Below the pieces are notes generated by a model. That model was not told the origin of the DNA, did no database searches, and worked only from the letters and a program-made list of their open reading frames with translations. From positions 361,307 through 425,306 of the forward strand of contig NZ_RJSG01000003.1 of assembly GCF_003725775.1 (NCBI RefSeq): a stretch of DNA of 64,000 bases, in the 5' to 3' direction. Below are positions 57,713 through 64,000 of this stretch, one piece after another. The DNA is from Nocardioides marmorisolisilvae (GTDB lineage: Bacteria > Actinomycetota > Actinomycetes > Propionibacteriales > Nocardioidaceae). Position 1 is the first letter of the stretch; each line of letters opens with the position of its first letter. A program made the translations under genes and the position numbers.

Positions 57713-59029
57713 TTACGGCTTGCCGGTCAGCAGTGCCGTCGCCGCCGGGCCGAGCTCCCCGGCGTCCGCAGCCGCTCGGATCCTGGCCTGGTGCGCGGGT
57801 GCCAGACCGTCGAACCGGCTGAAGAGCCGCGCTTGGGCCTCGGGGCCGACCTCCTCGAAGGCCTGCTGGGCGGAGTCCCAGTCCTCGCCCTCGGCGATCT
57901 CGCCGAGCAGCGCGTCGACGACCTCGTCCGGGATGTCGTCGATGACGTCGACGAACTTCACCATCTCCGCGACCTGCTTGCGGGCGAAGAGCACCCGGGC
58001 GACCTCGGCGACCGTGGCCGGCGGCACCACGCGCAGGATCGGGCCCATCCGCGACGGGTCCAGGCCGACGGCGAGGTCAGCCATCTCCCCGGGATCGAGC
58101 TCGGCGGCTATCGCCTCGACCTGGCCCTCGGGCAGCTCCTCGATCACGTGGTCGAGGTTGTCGTTCCACTCCAGCAACGGCACCACCGCGAGCAGGTCGT
58201 GCGGGGTTGCCACCTCGAACGCGGCGTGCAGCATCTCGGGGGTCACCACCCCGACGAACCGCGCCATCCCGGCGTACTCGCCGCGCTCGAAGAGCGCCTT
58301 CGCGATCCCGGCGACCACCTCGGCGGGGACCGCTGCGACGATCGGGCCCATCCGGCTGGGGTCGAGCGCCATCGCGAGGTCGGCGAGCTCGACAGGGGTC
58401 AGGGACGTCGCGATCTGGGTGACCTTGTGGTGCGGCAGGTCCGCCACCACCACGTCGAGGTTGTCGTTCCACTCCAGCAGCGGCACCACCGCGAGCAGGT
58501 CGTGCGGGGTGGCCACCTCGAACGCTGCCATCAGCGCATCGGTGGTGACCGTGCCCACGAACTCGGCCATGGCGGCGTACTCCTGGCGCCCGAAGAGCTC
58601 CTTGGCCACCTTGCCGATCGGTTCCGGCGGGAGCTTCTGCACGACCGGCTTCGAACGCACCGGGTCCAGGGCGAGCGCGATCTCGGCGAGGTACGTCACC
58701 GAGACGCGGCCGATCAGGTCGCGCGCCTTGGCCGGATCGAGCATCTCCGAGACACGCGCCGCCATCACCGGCGGGAGGAACTTCTCGGCGAGAACTCCTG
58801 CGAGCGGTCCGGGGATGGTCTTCGACAGGGCGGCGACCCGGGCGAACTGCCGCTGCGCGTCCCCGAACAGCCGTTTGCTGATCTGGTCGTGCAGGGTCCG
58901 CAGGTCTGCGTCCGGGACGCCGTCGAGTCCCGTCACCTCGGAAGGGTCCAGGTGCAGCAGTCGCGCGATCCGGCCGATCTGCGGACTGACCGCGTGGCTC
59001 GGGACCGGCGCTTTCGGGGTCGGGCTCAC
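57713..59029 (-). CDS. Tandem helical-repeat protein of unknown function
   Basis: A 438-residue soluble protein containing three tandem units of about 101 residues. Units 1 and 2 share an identical run around PHDLLAVVPLLEWNDNLD; unit 3 repeats ADLAVGLDPSRMGPI. Each unit has helix pairs reminiscent of MgtE-N or FliG-like scaffolds, so the protein is probably a protein-binding scaffold. No catalytic motif or membrane helix is seen. GTG 59029 overlaps the stop of the small upstream gene (GTGA). The two near-identical DNA segments suggest recent duplication or gene conversion. Confidence 0.75.
   Translation of the reverse strand: MSPTPKAPVPSHAVSPQIGRIARLLHLDPSEVTGLDGVPDADLRTLHDQISKRLFGDAQRQFARVAALSKTIPGPLAGVLAEKFLPPVMAARVSEMLDPAKARDLIGRVSVTYLAEIALALDPVRSKPVVQKLPPEPIGKVAKELFGRQEYAAMAEFVGTVTTDALMAAFEVATPHDLLAVVPLLEWNDNLDVVVADLPHHKVTQIATSLTPVELADLAMALDPSRMGPIVAAVPAEVVAGIAKALFERGEYAGMARFVGVVTPEMLHAAFEVATPHDLLAVVPLLEWNDNLDHVIEELPEGQVEAIAAELDPGEMADLAVGLDPSRMGPILRVVPPATVAEVARVLFARKQVAEMVKFVDVIDDIPDEVVDALLGEIAEGEDWDSAQQAFEEVGPEAQARLFSRFDGLAPAHQARIRAAADAGELGPAATALLTGKP
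58151..58222. repeat. Coding repeat, copy 1
   Basis: A 72-base segment identical to copy 2 (58454-58525) at 70 positions, offset by 303 bases, exactly 101 codons. It encodes the same peptide in units 2 and 1 of the repeat protein, so identity is preserved at silent sites too. Confidence 0.85.
58454..58525. repeat. Coding repeat, copy 2
   Basis: Second copy of the 72-base segment at 58151-58222, differing at two bases. The near identity at third codon positions points to recent duplication or gene conversion. Confidence 0.85.
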
Positions 59030-59238
59030 CCGAGCAGCGCCTTGCGGACGATGCCGCGGACAGCGAACGGGACCCCGTCGATCGCGACCTTGACCGACTT
59101 CTCCAGGTCCGCGTCCTGGCGGGCCTTCGCCGCATCGATCTGCTCGGCCAGCCGGGTCAGGGTCGCGGCGGGCAGCGTGGCGACCGCCTCCGGCGGAGCG
59201 GCCCCCAGCGCTTTCGTGAGCTCGTCCTTGGCAGTCAC
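59026..59238 (-). CDS. Small partner protein of the repeat protein
   Basis: A 70-residue helical, charged protein: VTAKDELTKALG, LPAATLTRLAEQIDAAKARQDADLEKSVKVAIDGVP, then FAVRGIVRKALLG. It has no signal or membrane helix. The GTG at 59238 has AACGCT 7 bases upstream; a TTG at 59274 would add 12 residues. Translational coupling with the repeat protein suggests the two act together. Family not recognised. Confidence 0.6.
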   Translation of the reverse strand: MTAKDELTKALGAAPPEAVATLPAATLTRLAEQIDAAKARQDADLEKSVKVAIDGVPFAVRGIVRKALLG

Positions 59239-59346
59239 GCAGGGCAGCGTTGCCGAGACGACCTCGGACGTCAATCACCCGAACAGCGCCCGGACGTGCG
59301 TGGACCCCCGGACGAGTGGGGGGAGTCCGGGGGTCCACGGGTGCGG

Positions 59347-59859
59347 TCAGTCTGCGTCGAGCGGTCTCAGCTCGTCGGCGTACGAGAGCGAGACCCGACG
59401 CAGGACGCCGGCGTCGTTGACGGCGTACTGACCCATCCGCCACAGGGGCGGCGAGTAGGCGTGCACGGAGACCGACCCCTGCACGGCTCCGTTCAGACGG
59501 TGGATGTGGTCGGGACCGAACGAGAACACCTCACCCGCGCCGTACCGGACCTCGCGAGCACCGTCCTGCAGGGTCAGGTTGCTCTCGACCAGGGCACCCT
59601 CGACGACCACGACCGCGCCGGCGGAGACGTCGTGGTCGTGCCAGCCGGTGTCGTTCTCCGGCGTCCAGCACAGCAGCCAGATGTCCACGTGCGAGTCGCG
59701 GTGCAGCGAGACGTAGACCCGGTCCTCGGAGTCGAACGCGACCAGGTGCTGCCACGACTCGGGGTCCGCCGCGATCGTGCGCACCAGGTCGGCGAGCTCG
59801 CCCAGGTTGAGGTCCCGACCGGGCAGCTGCAGCCCGGTCGGCTCCAGCACGGCGGTCAC
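59347..59859 (-). CDS. Cysteine dioxygenase-family protein
   Basis: A 170-residue cupin of the type I cysteine dioxygenase family. The metal ligands are in TGWHDHDVSAGAVVVVEGAL (H-x-H and Glu) and HIHRLNG (third His). CDO oxidises cysteine to cysteine sulfinate; the Arg/Tyr residues for cysteine binding cannot be checked by eye, so 3-mercaptopropionate is an alternative. GTG 59859 overlaps the amidohydrolase stop (GTGA), so the two genes are coupled. Confidence 0.82.
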   Translation of the reverse strand: MTAVLEPTGLQLPGRDLNLGELADLVRTIAADPESWQHLVAFDSEDRVYVSLHRDSHVDIWLLCWTPENDTGWHDHDVSAGAVVVVEGALVESNLTLQDGAREVRYGAGEVFSFGPDHIHRLNGAVQGSVSVHAYSPPLWRMGQYAVNDAGVLRRVSLSYADELRPLDAD

Positions 59860-60827
59860 GACGCCACTGCCCAGGTCTGGTCGTACGCCGGCGTCGGGGC
59901 CAGCAGCGCCCTCGGATTGCGCACCCGCACGGCGTGCGTGGCCGCCAGTCCCAGGAAGTCCGCGATCGGCTCCCCGTACGGGCGGTCGCTCCCGAGCACC
60001 AGCGCGTCGATCCCGAGCACGCGGACCAGGGCGTCCAGGGCCCGCGGTCCGTAGCAGGAGGTGTCGACGTAGACGTTCGGATCGACCGGACGGTCGGTCC
60101 CGCCGCGGAGCACGTGCCGTTCCTGGTGCACCGGGGCCAGGCCCGCACCGGCTGCGAAGACCAGGCGCAGGTCCGGGAAGAGGTCCCGGCCGCCGAAGGC
60201 CTGCCAGCCCCACCAGGCCGCGCTCATCTGGGCGACGTACCCGACGACCGGGTGCCACCAGCCCGGGACCGCGCCGCGAAGCGGCCGCGCCCGCTCGGCC
60301 CCGGGGTGGACCAGGACCGGCTTGCCGGCGACCTCGGCGGCGACCAGCAGGGCCGAGACCCGCTCCCACGACGCCGGCGACAGCACGCTCGTCGCCGGCA
60401 GCTGGAGGCCGACGAACCGGTCCTGGGCGAGCAGCGCGTGCACGGCCGGGAGGTCCGGCTCCTGGGTCGGGACCGAGGCCCAGGCCCGGAAGTGCTCCGG
60501 GAGCTCGGCGACGCCGCGGTGCCAGGCGTCGATCAGCAGGCTCGCCTGGGGTCGCGGCAGGTCCTCGATGCCCAGCGGGGCGGAGAGGCTGAGGCAGGAC
60601 GCCCCGACCTCTGCTTCGTGGTCAGCGGCGATGCGCCGCTGGACGTCGTGTGCCTGCGGGTCGACCTCGTACGGCGCTTCGGCTGCGGTGTGCAGCGTCC
60701 AGCCGCGGAGGTAGGGGAACTGCGTGCGTGCGCGCAGGCGGTCGACGAACTCCGGCGTCCAGAGGTGCTGGTGGATGTCGATCGCTGCGTGCTTCGGCGC
60801 GGTCTCCTGGGGTGCTTCCTGGGGCAT
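59856..60827 (-). CDS. Amidohydrolase-family protein (TIM barrel)
   Basis: A 323-residue metal-dependent hydrolase of the ACMSD/amidohydrolase 2 type. Metal site starts with His19-x-His21 (IDIHQHLW); further ligands are expected in KPVLVHPGAE and the GSDRPYGEP block near the C-terminus. The reaction cannot be fixed: decarboxylation or C-N hydrolysis are both possible. AGGAGG lies 9 bases before ATG 60827, which makes this the start rather than 60875. The gene precedes the cysteine dioxygenase gene. Confidence 0.82.
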   Translation of the reverse strand: MPQEAPQETAPKHAAIDIHQHLWTPEFVDRLRARTQFPYLRGWTLHTAAEAPYEVDPQAHDVQRRIAADHEAEVGASCLSLSAPLGIEDLPRPQASLLIDAWHRGVAELPEHFRAWASVPTQEPDLPAVHALLAQDRFVGLQLPATSVLSPASWERVSALLVAAEVAGKPVLVHPGAERARPLRGAVPGWWHPVVGYVAQMSAAWWGWQAFGGRDLFPDLRLVFAAGAGLAPVHQERHVLRGGTDRPVDPNVYVDTSCYGPRALDALVRVLGIDALVLGSDRPYGEPIADFLGLAATHAVRVRNPRALLAPTPAYDQTWAVAS

Positions 60828-60851
60828 CTGACTCAACCTCCTCTCATTCTG

Positions 60852-60869
60852 TAGTAAGTCACTAGACTT
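60852..60869. promoter_or_regulatory. Candidate operator ahead of the amidohydrolase-CDO operon
   Basis: TAGT-N5-ACTA (60852-60864) and AAGTC-N4-GACTT (60856-60869) are overlapping inverted repeats, 25 bases upstream of the amidohydrolase start. The gene pair could be controlled by a MarR- or GntR-type regulator. Confidence 0.4.
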
Positions 60870-60891
60870 TATCACAGGAGAGGGAGGCCGA

Positions 60892-61515
60892 TCAGGTGAG
60901 CCCGCTCCGCATCTGCCCCGCCACGACGCCGTCCTCGGGGCTCCCGGTCGAGCCGAGCCCGGCGACGACGCCGCGGCGGTCCTCCTCCGAGCGGTTCTGG
61001 CTCAGCTTCGCCTTGCCCTCGACCTTCTCGACGACCAGCTCCACCCCCACGATGCCCCGCAGCTGACCGTCGATGTACGCCGCGGGGGCGTCGGTGACGT
61101 GCCAGCGCTCGTCGCGTCCGGTCTCGTGGTGGTCGGTCAGCGTGGTCACGGCGCCGCGCAACCACGCGACGTCGTCGTGGATTCGGAGCCGTCCGGTCAG
61201 GTGCACCGAGGAGTAGTTCCAGGTCGGCACGACCCGGCCGTGCTCGGCCTTCGTCGCGTACCAGGCGGGCGAGACGTAGGCCTGGGCGCCGCTGCAGACC
61301 AGCAGGGCAGGCGCGTCCGGCTCGATCGTCGTCCACTGCGGGTTGGCGCGCGCGAAGTGCGCGATCACCCGGTCGCCCTCCCAGACCACGGGCAGCAGAG
61401 TGGCCGACGGGTAACCGTCCGGGCCGGTGGTGATCAGCTCACCGGCCCCGAGCTCCGCGACCATCGCGCGGAGCTCGGTCTCGTCCTCGACCGCGTTGAA
61501 CCTGGGTACGTACAC
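60892..61515 (-). CDS. PaiB-family FMN-binding protein
   Basis: A 207-residue split-barrel flavoprotein of the PaiB family: VYVPRFNAVEDE, GYPSATLLPVVWEGDRVIAHFARANPQW, GRVVPTWNYSSVHLTGRLR and AKLSQNRSEEDRRGVVAGL are family marks. Bacillus PaiB is a repressor of protease and sporulation genes; many homologues have unknown roles. GTG 61515 has TAACCT 6 bases upstream, consistent with a leaderless start. Confidence 0.9.
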   Translation of the reverse strand: MYVPRFNAVEDETELRAMVAELGAGELITTGPDGYPSATLLPVVWEGDRVIAHFARANPQWTTIEPDAPALLVCSGAQAYVSPAWYATKAEHGRVVPTWNYSSVHLTGRLRIHDDVAWLRGAVTTLTDHHETGRDERWHVTDAPAAYIDGQLRGIVGVELVVEKVEGKAKLSQNRSEEDRRGVVAGLGSTGSPEDGVVAGQMRSGLT

Positions 61516-61527
61516 CGCCCCAGGTTA
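61516..61527 (-). promoter_or_regulatory. Leaderless promoter of the PaiB-like gene
   Basis: Minus strand TAACCT (61527-61522), 6 bases, GTG 61515. It abuts the pntB stop at 61536. Confidence 0.5.
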
Positions 61528-61535
61528 GGGCCAGG

Positions 61536-62957
61536 TCACTGCGGCAGGTGCCGCACGATCTCCTCGACCTTGTCCTTCGCGTCGCCGAACAGCATCTGGC
61601 TGTTCTCCTTGAAGAACAGCGGGTTCTGCACCCCGGCATACCCGGTGGCCATCGAGCGCTTGAAGACGATGACGTCCTTGGCGTTCCAGACCTCGAGGAC
61701 CGGCATGCCCGCGATCGGGCTGCCCGGCTCCTCCAGCGCAGCCGGGTTCACGGTGTCGTTGGCACCGATCACCAGGACCACGTCGGTCTCCGGGAAGTCG
61801 TCGTTGATCTCGTCCATCTCCAGGACGATGTCGTACGGCACCCGCGCCTCGGCGAGCAGCACGTTCATGTGGCCGGGCAGGCGACCCGCGACCGGGTGGA
61901 TGCCGAAGCGGACGTCGACGCCCTTGGCGCGCAGCTTCGAGGTCATGTCGGCGACCGCGTGCTGGGCCTGGGCCGTCGCCATGCCGTAGCCGGGGGTGAT
62001 CACCACCGAGCTGGCGTTGGCCAGCAGGTCTGCGGCCGCATCGGCCTGGATCTCGCGGTGCTCGCCGTAGTCCTTCGCATCGCCGGCGGGCGCCTCGATG
62101 CCGAAACCACCGGCGATCACGGAGATGAACGAGCGGTTCATGGCCTTGCACATGATGTAGGACAGGTACGCACCGGAGGAGCCGACGAGGGCGCCGGTCA
62201 CGATGAGCAGGTCGTTGTTCAGCAGGAAGCCCGACGCCGCTGCGGCCCAGCCGGAGTAGCTGTTGAGCATCGAGACCACGACCGGCATGTCGCCGCCGCC
62301 GATGGAGGCGACCAGGTGCCAGCCGAGCGCCAGCGCAAGCACGGTCAGCACCATCAGCACGACGTCCTGGCCGGTGCCGCCGTCGCCGGAGACGTAGACG
62401 ACGGTGAGGATCGCGAACAGCGCCAGCGAGCCGAGGTTGATGACGTTCTTGCCCGGCAGCATCAGCGGGTCGGACTTCATCCGGGCCGAGAGCTTGAGGT
62501 TCGCCACGATCGAGCCGGTGAAGGTGACCGCACCGATGAAGATGCCGATCGCGACCTCGGCCTCGTGGATGTTGTTCAGGCTGGCGAGGCTGTACTGCGA
62601 GCCCTCCAGGTTCCCGTTCCAGCCGATCAGCACCGCGGCCAGACCGACGAACGAGTGCAGGGCCGCGATGAGCTCGGGCATGCCGGTCATCTCGACGATC
62701 TTCGCCCGCCACAGCCCGATCACCGCACCGATCGCGATGGCGATCAGCATCAGCACGACCGAGGAGGTCTTGCCGTGGTCGATGATCAGCGCGACGGTCG
62801 CGACCAGGGACGCGCCCATGCCGACCATGCCGTAGGTCAGGCCGTTCTTGGCCGACTCGTGCTTGGAGAGGCCGGCCAGGGCGAGGATGAACAGCAGCGA
62901 CGCGACGATGTACGCCGCGGTGCTGATCGAGGCGATGTCGATGCTCAGGACGGTCAT
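61536..62957 (-). CDS. pntB: NAD(P) transhydrogenase, beta subunit
   Basis: A 473-residue membrane subunit of proton-translocating transhydrogenase, which makes NADPH from NADH using the proton gradient. The first 260 residues contain eight to nine helices ([56 protein letters not shown]); the C-terminal NADP-binding domain has [39 protein letters not shown] and [10 protein letters not shown]. It follows pntA with 3 bases between. C-terminal [17 protein letters not shown] is conserved. Confidence 0.95.
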   Translation of the reverse strand: MTVLSIDIASISTAAYIVASLLFILALAGLSKHESAKNGLTYGMVGMGASLVATVALIIDHGKTSSVVLMLIAIAIGAVIGLWRAKIVEMTGMPELIAALHSFVGLAAVLIGWNGNLEGSQYSLASLNNIHEAEVAIGIFIGAVTFTGSIVANLKLSARMKSDPLMLPGKNVINLGSLALFAILTVVYVSGDGGTGQDVVLMVLTVLALALGWHLVASIGGGDMPVVVSMLNSYSGWAAAASGFLLNNDLLIVTGALVGSSGAYLSYIMCKAMNRSFISVIAGGFGIEAPAGDAKDYGEHREIQADAAADLLANASSVVITPGYGMATAQAQHAVADMTSKLRAKGVDVRFGIHPVAGRLPGHMNVLLAEARVPYDIVLEMDEINDDFPETDVVLVIGANDTVNPAALEEPGSPIAGMPVLEVWNAKDVIVFKRSMATGYAGVQNPLFFKENSQMLFGDAKDKVEEIVRHLPQ

Positions 62958-62960
62958 GGC

Positions 62961-64000
62961 TCAGGCCCCCTTGTTGAACATGCCGAGCATGCGACGGGTG
63001 ACCGCGAAGCCACCGAAGATGTTGATCGACGCGAGCAGGATCGCGATGGTCGCCAGGACCTGGATCTTGGTCTCGTCGCTGTTCACCTGGAGCAGGGCGC
63101 CGACGACCACGACCCCGGAGATCGCGTTGGTCACCGACATCAGCGGCGTGTGCAGCGCGTGCGCCACCTTGCCGATCACGTAGTAGCCGATCACGATCGA
63201 GAGCATCAGCACCGTGAAGTGCGTCCGCAGCTCGTCGGTCGGGGCGGCCGCGTTGATCAGCCCGAACAGCGCGATCGCACCCAGCACGAGGGCGGTCTTG
63301 GCCCGCGCGGTCAGCTGCGGCTTCGGCTCCTTCGGCTCGACCGCAGCAGCGGCCTCCACCTTCGGAGCGGCCGAGACCTGGACCGCCGGTGGCGGCCACA
63401 TCGACTCACCACCCGTGGCGACGGTGATGCCGCGGACGATCACGTCGTCCAGGTCGAGGACGAGCTGGCCGTCCTTCTCCGGCGTCATCAGCTTGAGCAG
63501 GTTGACGATGTTGGTGCCGTAGAGCTGCGAGGTCTGCGCGGGCAGGCGACCGGCCAGGTCGGTGTAACCGATGATCGTCACGCCGTTCTGCGTGGTGATC
63601 ACCTGGTCGGTGCGGGTCAGCTCGGTGTTGCCGCCGTTGGCCGCGGCCATGTCGATGATCACCGAACCGGTGCGCATCCCGGCGATCGTCTCGGCGGTGA
63701 TCAGCTTGGGTGCCGGGCGTCCGGGGATCAGCGCGGTGGTGATGACGATGTCGGCGTTGCGCGCCTCCTCGTCGTACATCACCGCGGTGGCGGCCTCCTG
63801 CTCGGCGGTCATCTCCTTGGCGTACCCGTCGGACGACACCTCGGACTCCATGTCCACGGTGACGAACTGCGCGCCCATCGACTCGACCTGCTCGGCGACC
63901 TCGGGCCGCACGTCGAAGGCGCGGACGACCGCACCCATCGAGCCCGCAGCGCCCAGGGCGGCCAGACCGGCGACACCCGCACCGACCACGAAGACCTTGG
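62961..64000 (-). CDS. pntA: NAD(P) transhydrogenase, alpha subunit (partial)
   Basis: The 3' part of pntA; the 5' end lies beyond the right edge. Visible are the end of the NAD-binding Rossmann domain ([71 protein letters not shown]), an Ala/Pro/Glu linker and the C-terminal membrane part with about four helices ([60 protein letters not shown]). The fused alpha1-alpha2 arrangement is the E. coli type. Confidence 0.92.
   Translation of the reverse strand, partial: KVFVVGAGVAGLAALGAAGSMGAVVRAFDVRPEVAEQVESMGAQFVTVDMESEVSSDGYAKEMTAEQEAATAVMYDEEARNADIVITTALIPGRPAPKLITAETIAGMRTGSVIIDMAAANGGNTELTRTDQVITTQNGVTIIGYTDLAGRLPAQTSQLYGTNIVNLLKLMTPEKDGQLVLDLDDVIVRGITVATGGESMWPPPAVQVSAAPKVEAAAAVEPKEPKPQLTARAKTALVLGAIALFGLINAAAPTDELRTHFTVLMLSIVIGYYVIGKVAHALHTPLMSVTNAISGVVVVGALLQVNSDETKIQVLATIAILLASINIFGGFAVTRRMLGMFNKGA

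Overview
The window is chromosomal DNA from a high-GC Gram-positive actinobacterium, most likely Nocardioides or a close relative in the Nocardioidaceae. The reasons are uniformly high GC with G/C at third codon positions, frequent GTG starts, 4-base GTGA/ATGA gene overlaps, a mycothiol-type DinB/MDMPI enzyme, an SCO6745-family protein, a mycobacterial-type FadE5 acyl-CoA dehydrogenase, an MprA-MprB-PepD block, and many apparently leaderless promoters (a TANNNT-like box exactly 6 bases before the start codon). I see no rRNA, tRNA, CRISPR array, transposase or prophage.

Layout. 0-5.2 kb: FadE5, an SGNH hydrolase, and a coupled MDMPI-SDR-GNAT operon. 5.2-10.1 kb: a secreted trypsin-like protease coupled to a membrane protein, then a NarL-type regulator/kinase pair facing a small membrane protein plus a thioredoxin-fold protein. 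10.1-17.6 kb: SCO6745-family protein, peptidase E, two acetyltransferases, a fused acyl-CoA carboxyltransferase, an SDR with a KstR-like operator, and a secreted beta-propeller protein. 17.8-21.4 kb: branched-chain-type 2-oxoacid dehydrogenase (E1alpha-E1beta-E2). 21.6-25.5 kb: a DMT exporter and an unusual three-gene signalling cassette (membrane protein, kinase remnant without its histidine, receiver-PAS-kinase fusion). 25.8-31.3 kb: HisC-like aminotransferase and EamA transporter sharing a 26-bp divergent promoter, dimethylargininase and its likely GntR regulator, a 4-TM protein, a low-molecular-weight phosphatase and a fructosamine kinase-like protein. 31.4-34.9 kb: mprA-mprB-pepD envelope-stress module. 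35-38.6 kb: pabA/pabB and a PhzE-like fused anthranilate/ADIC synthase. 38.7-42.7 kb: PPOX-fold protein, small secreted protein, cyclic-nucleotide-binding protein, secreted S15/CocE hydrolase.

42.8-45.0 kb is a lower-GC islet of four small hypothetical genes and looks accessory. 45.1-52.3 kb: HelD-like RNA polymerase-associated helicase, a coupled beta-helix protein/Tat DyP-peroxidase pair, and a MoxR ATPase with its VWA partner. 52.4-57.6 kb: a tightly coupled five-gene operon (alpha/beta hydrolase, SDR, diiron protein, Baeyer-Villiger monooxygenase, MerR regulator), probably for oxidation of a hydrophobic ketone or alcohol. 57.7-61.5 kb: a tandem-repeat protein with a small partner, an amidohydrolase/cysteine dioxygenase pair and a PaiB-like flavoprotein. 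61.5-64.0 kb: proton-translocating transhydrogenase pntB and the 3' part of pntA, which runs off the window.

The overall theme is fatty-acid, branched-chain and steroid-like catabolism (FadE5, BKDH, carboxyltransferase, BVMO operon) mixed with signalling and envelope maintenance. The least explained parts are the 22.7-25.5 kb signalling cassette, the beta-helix/DyP pair, the PhzE-like enzyme without phenazine genes, and the repeat protein at 57.7 kb.
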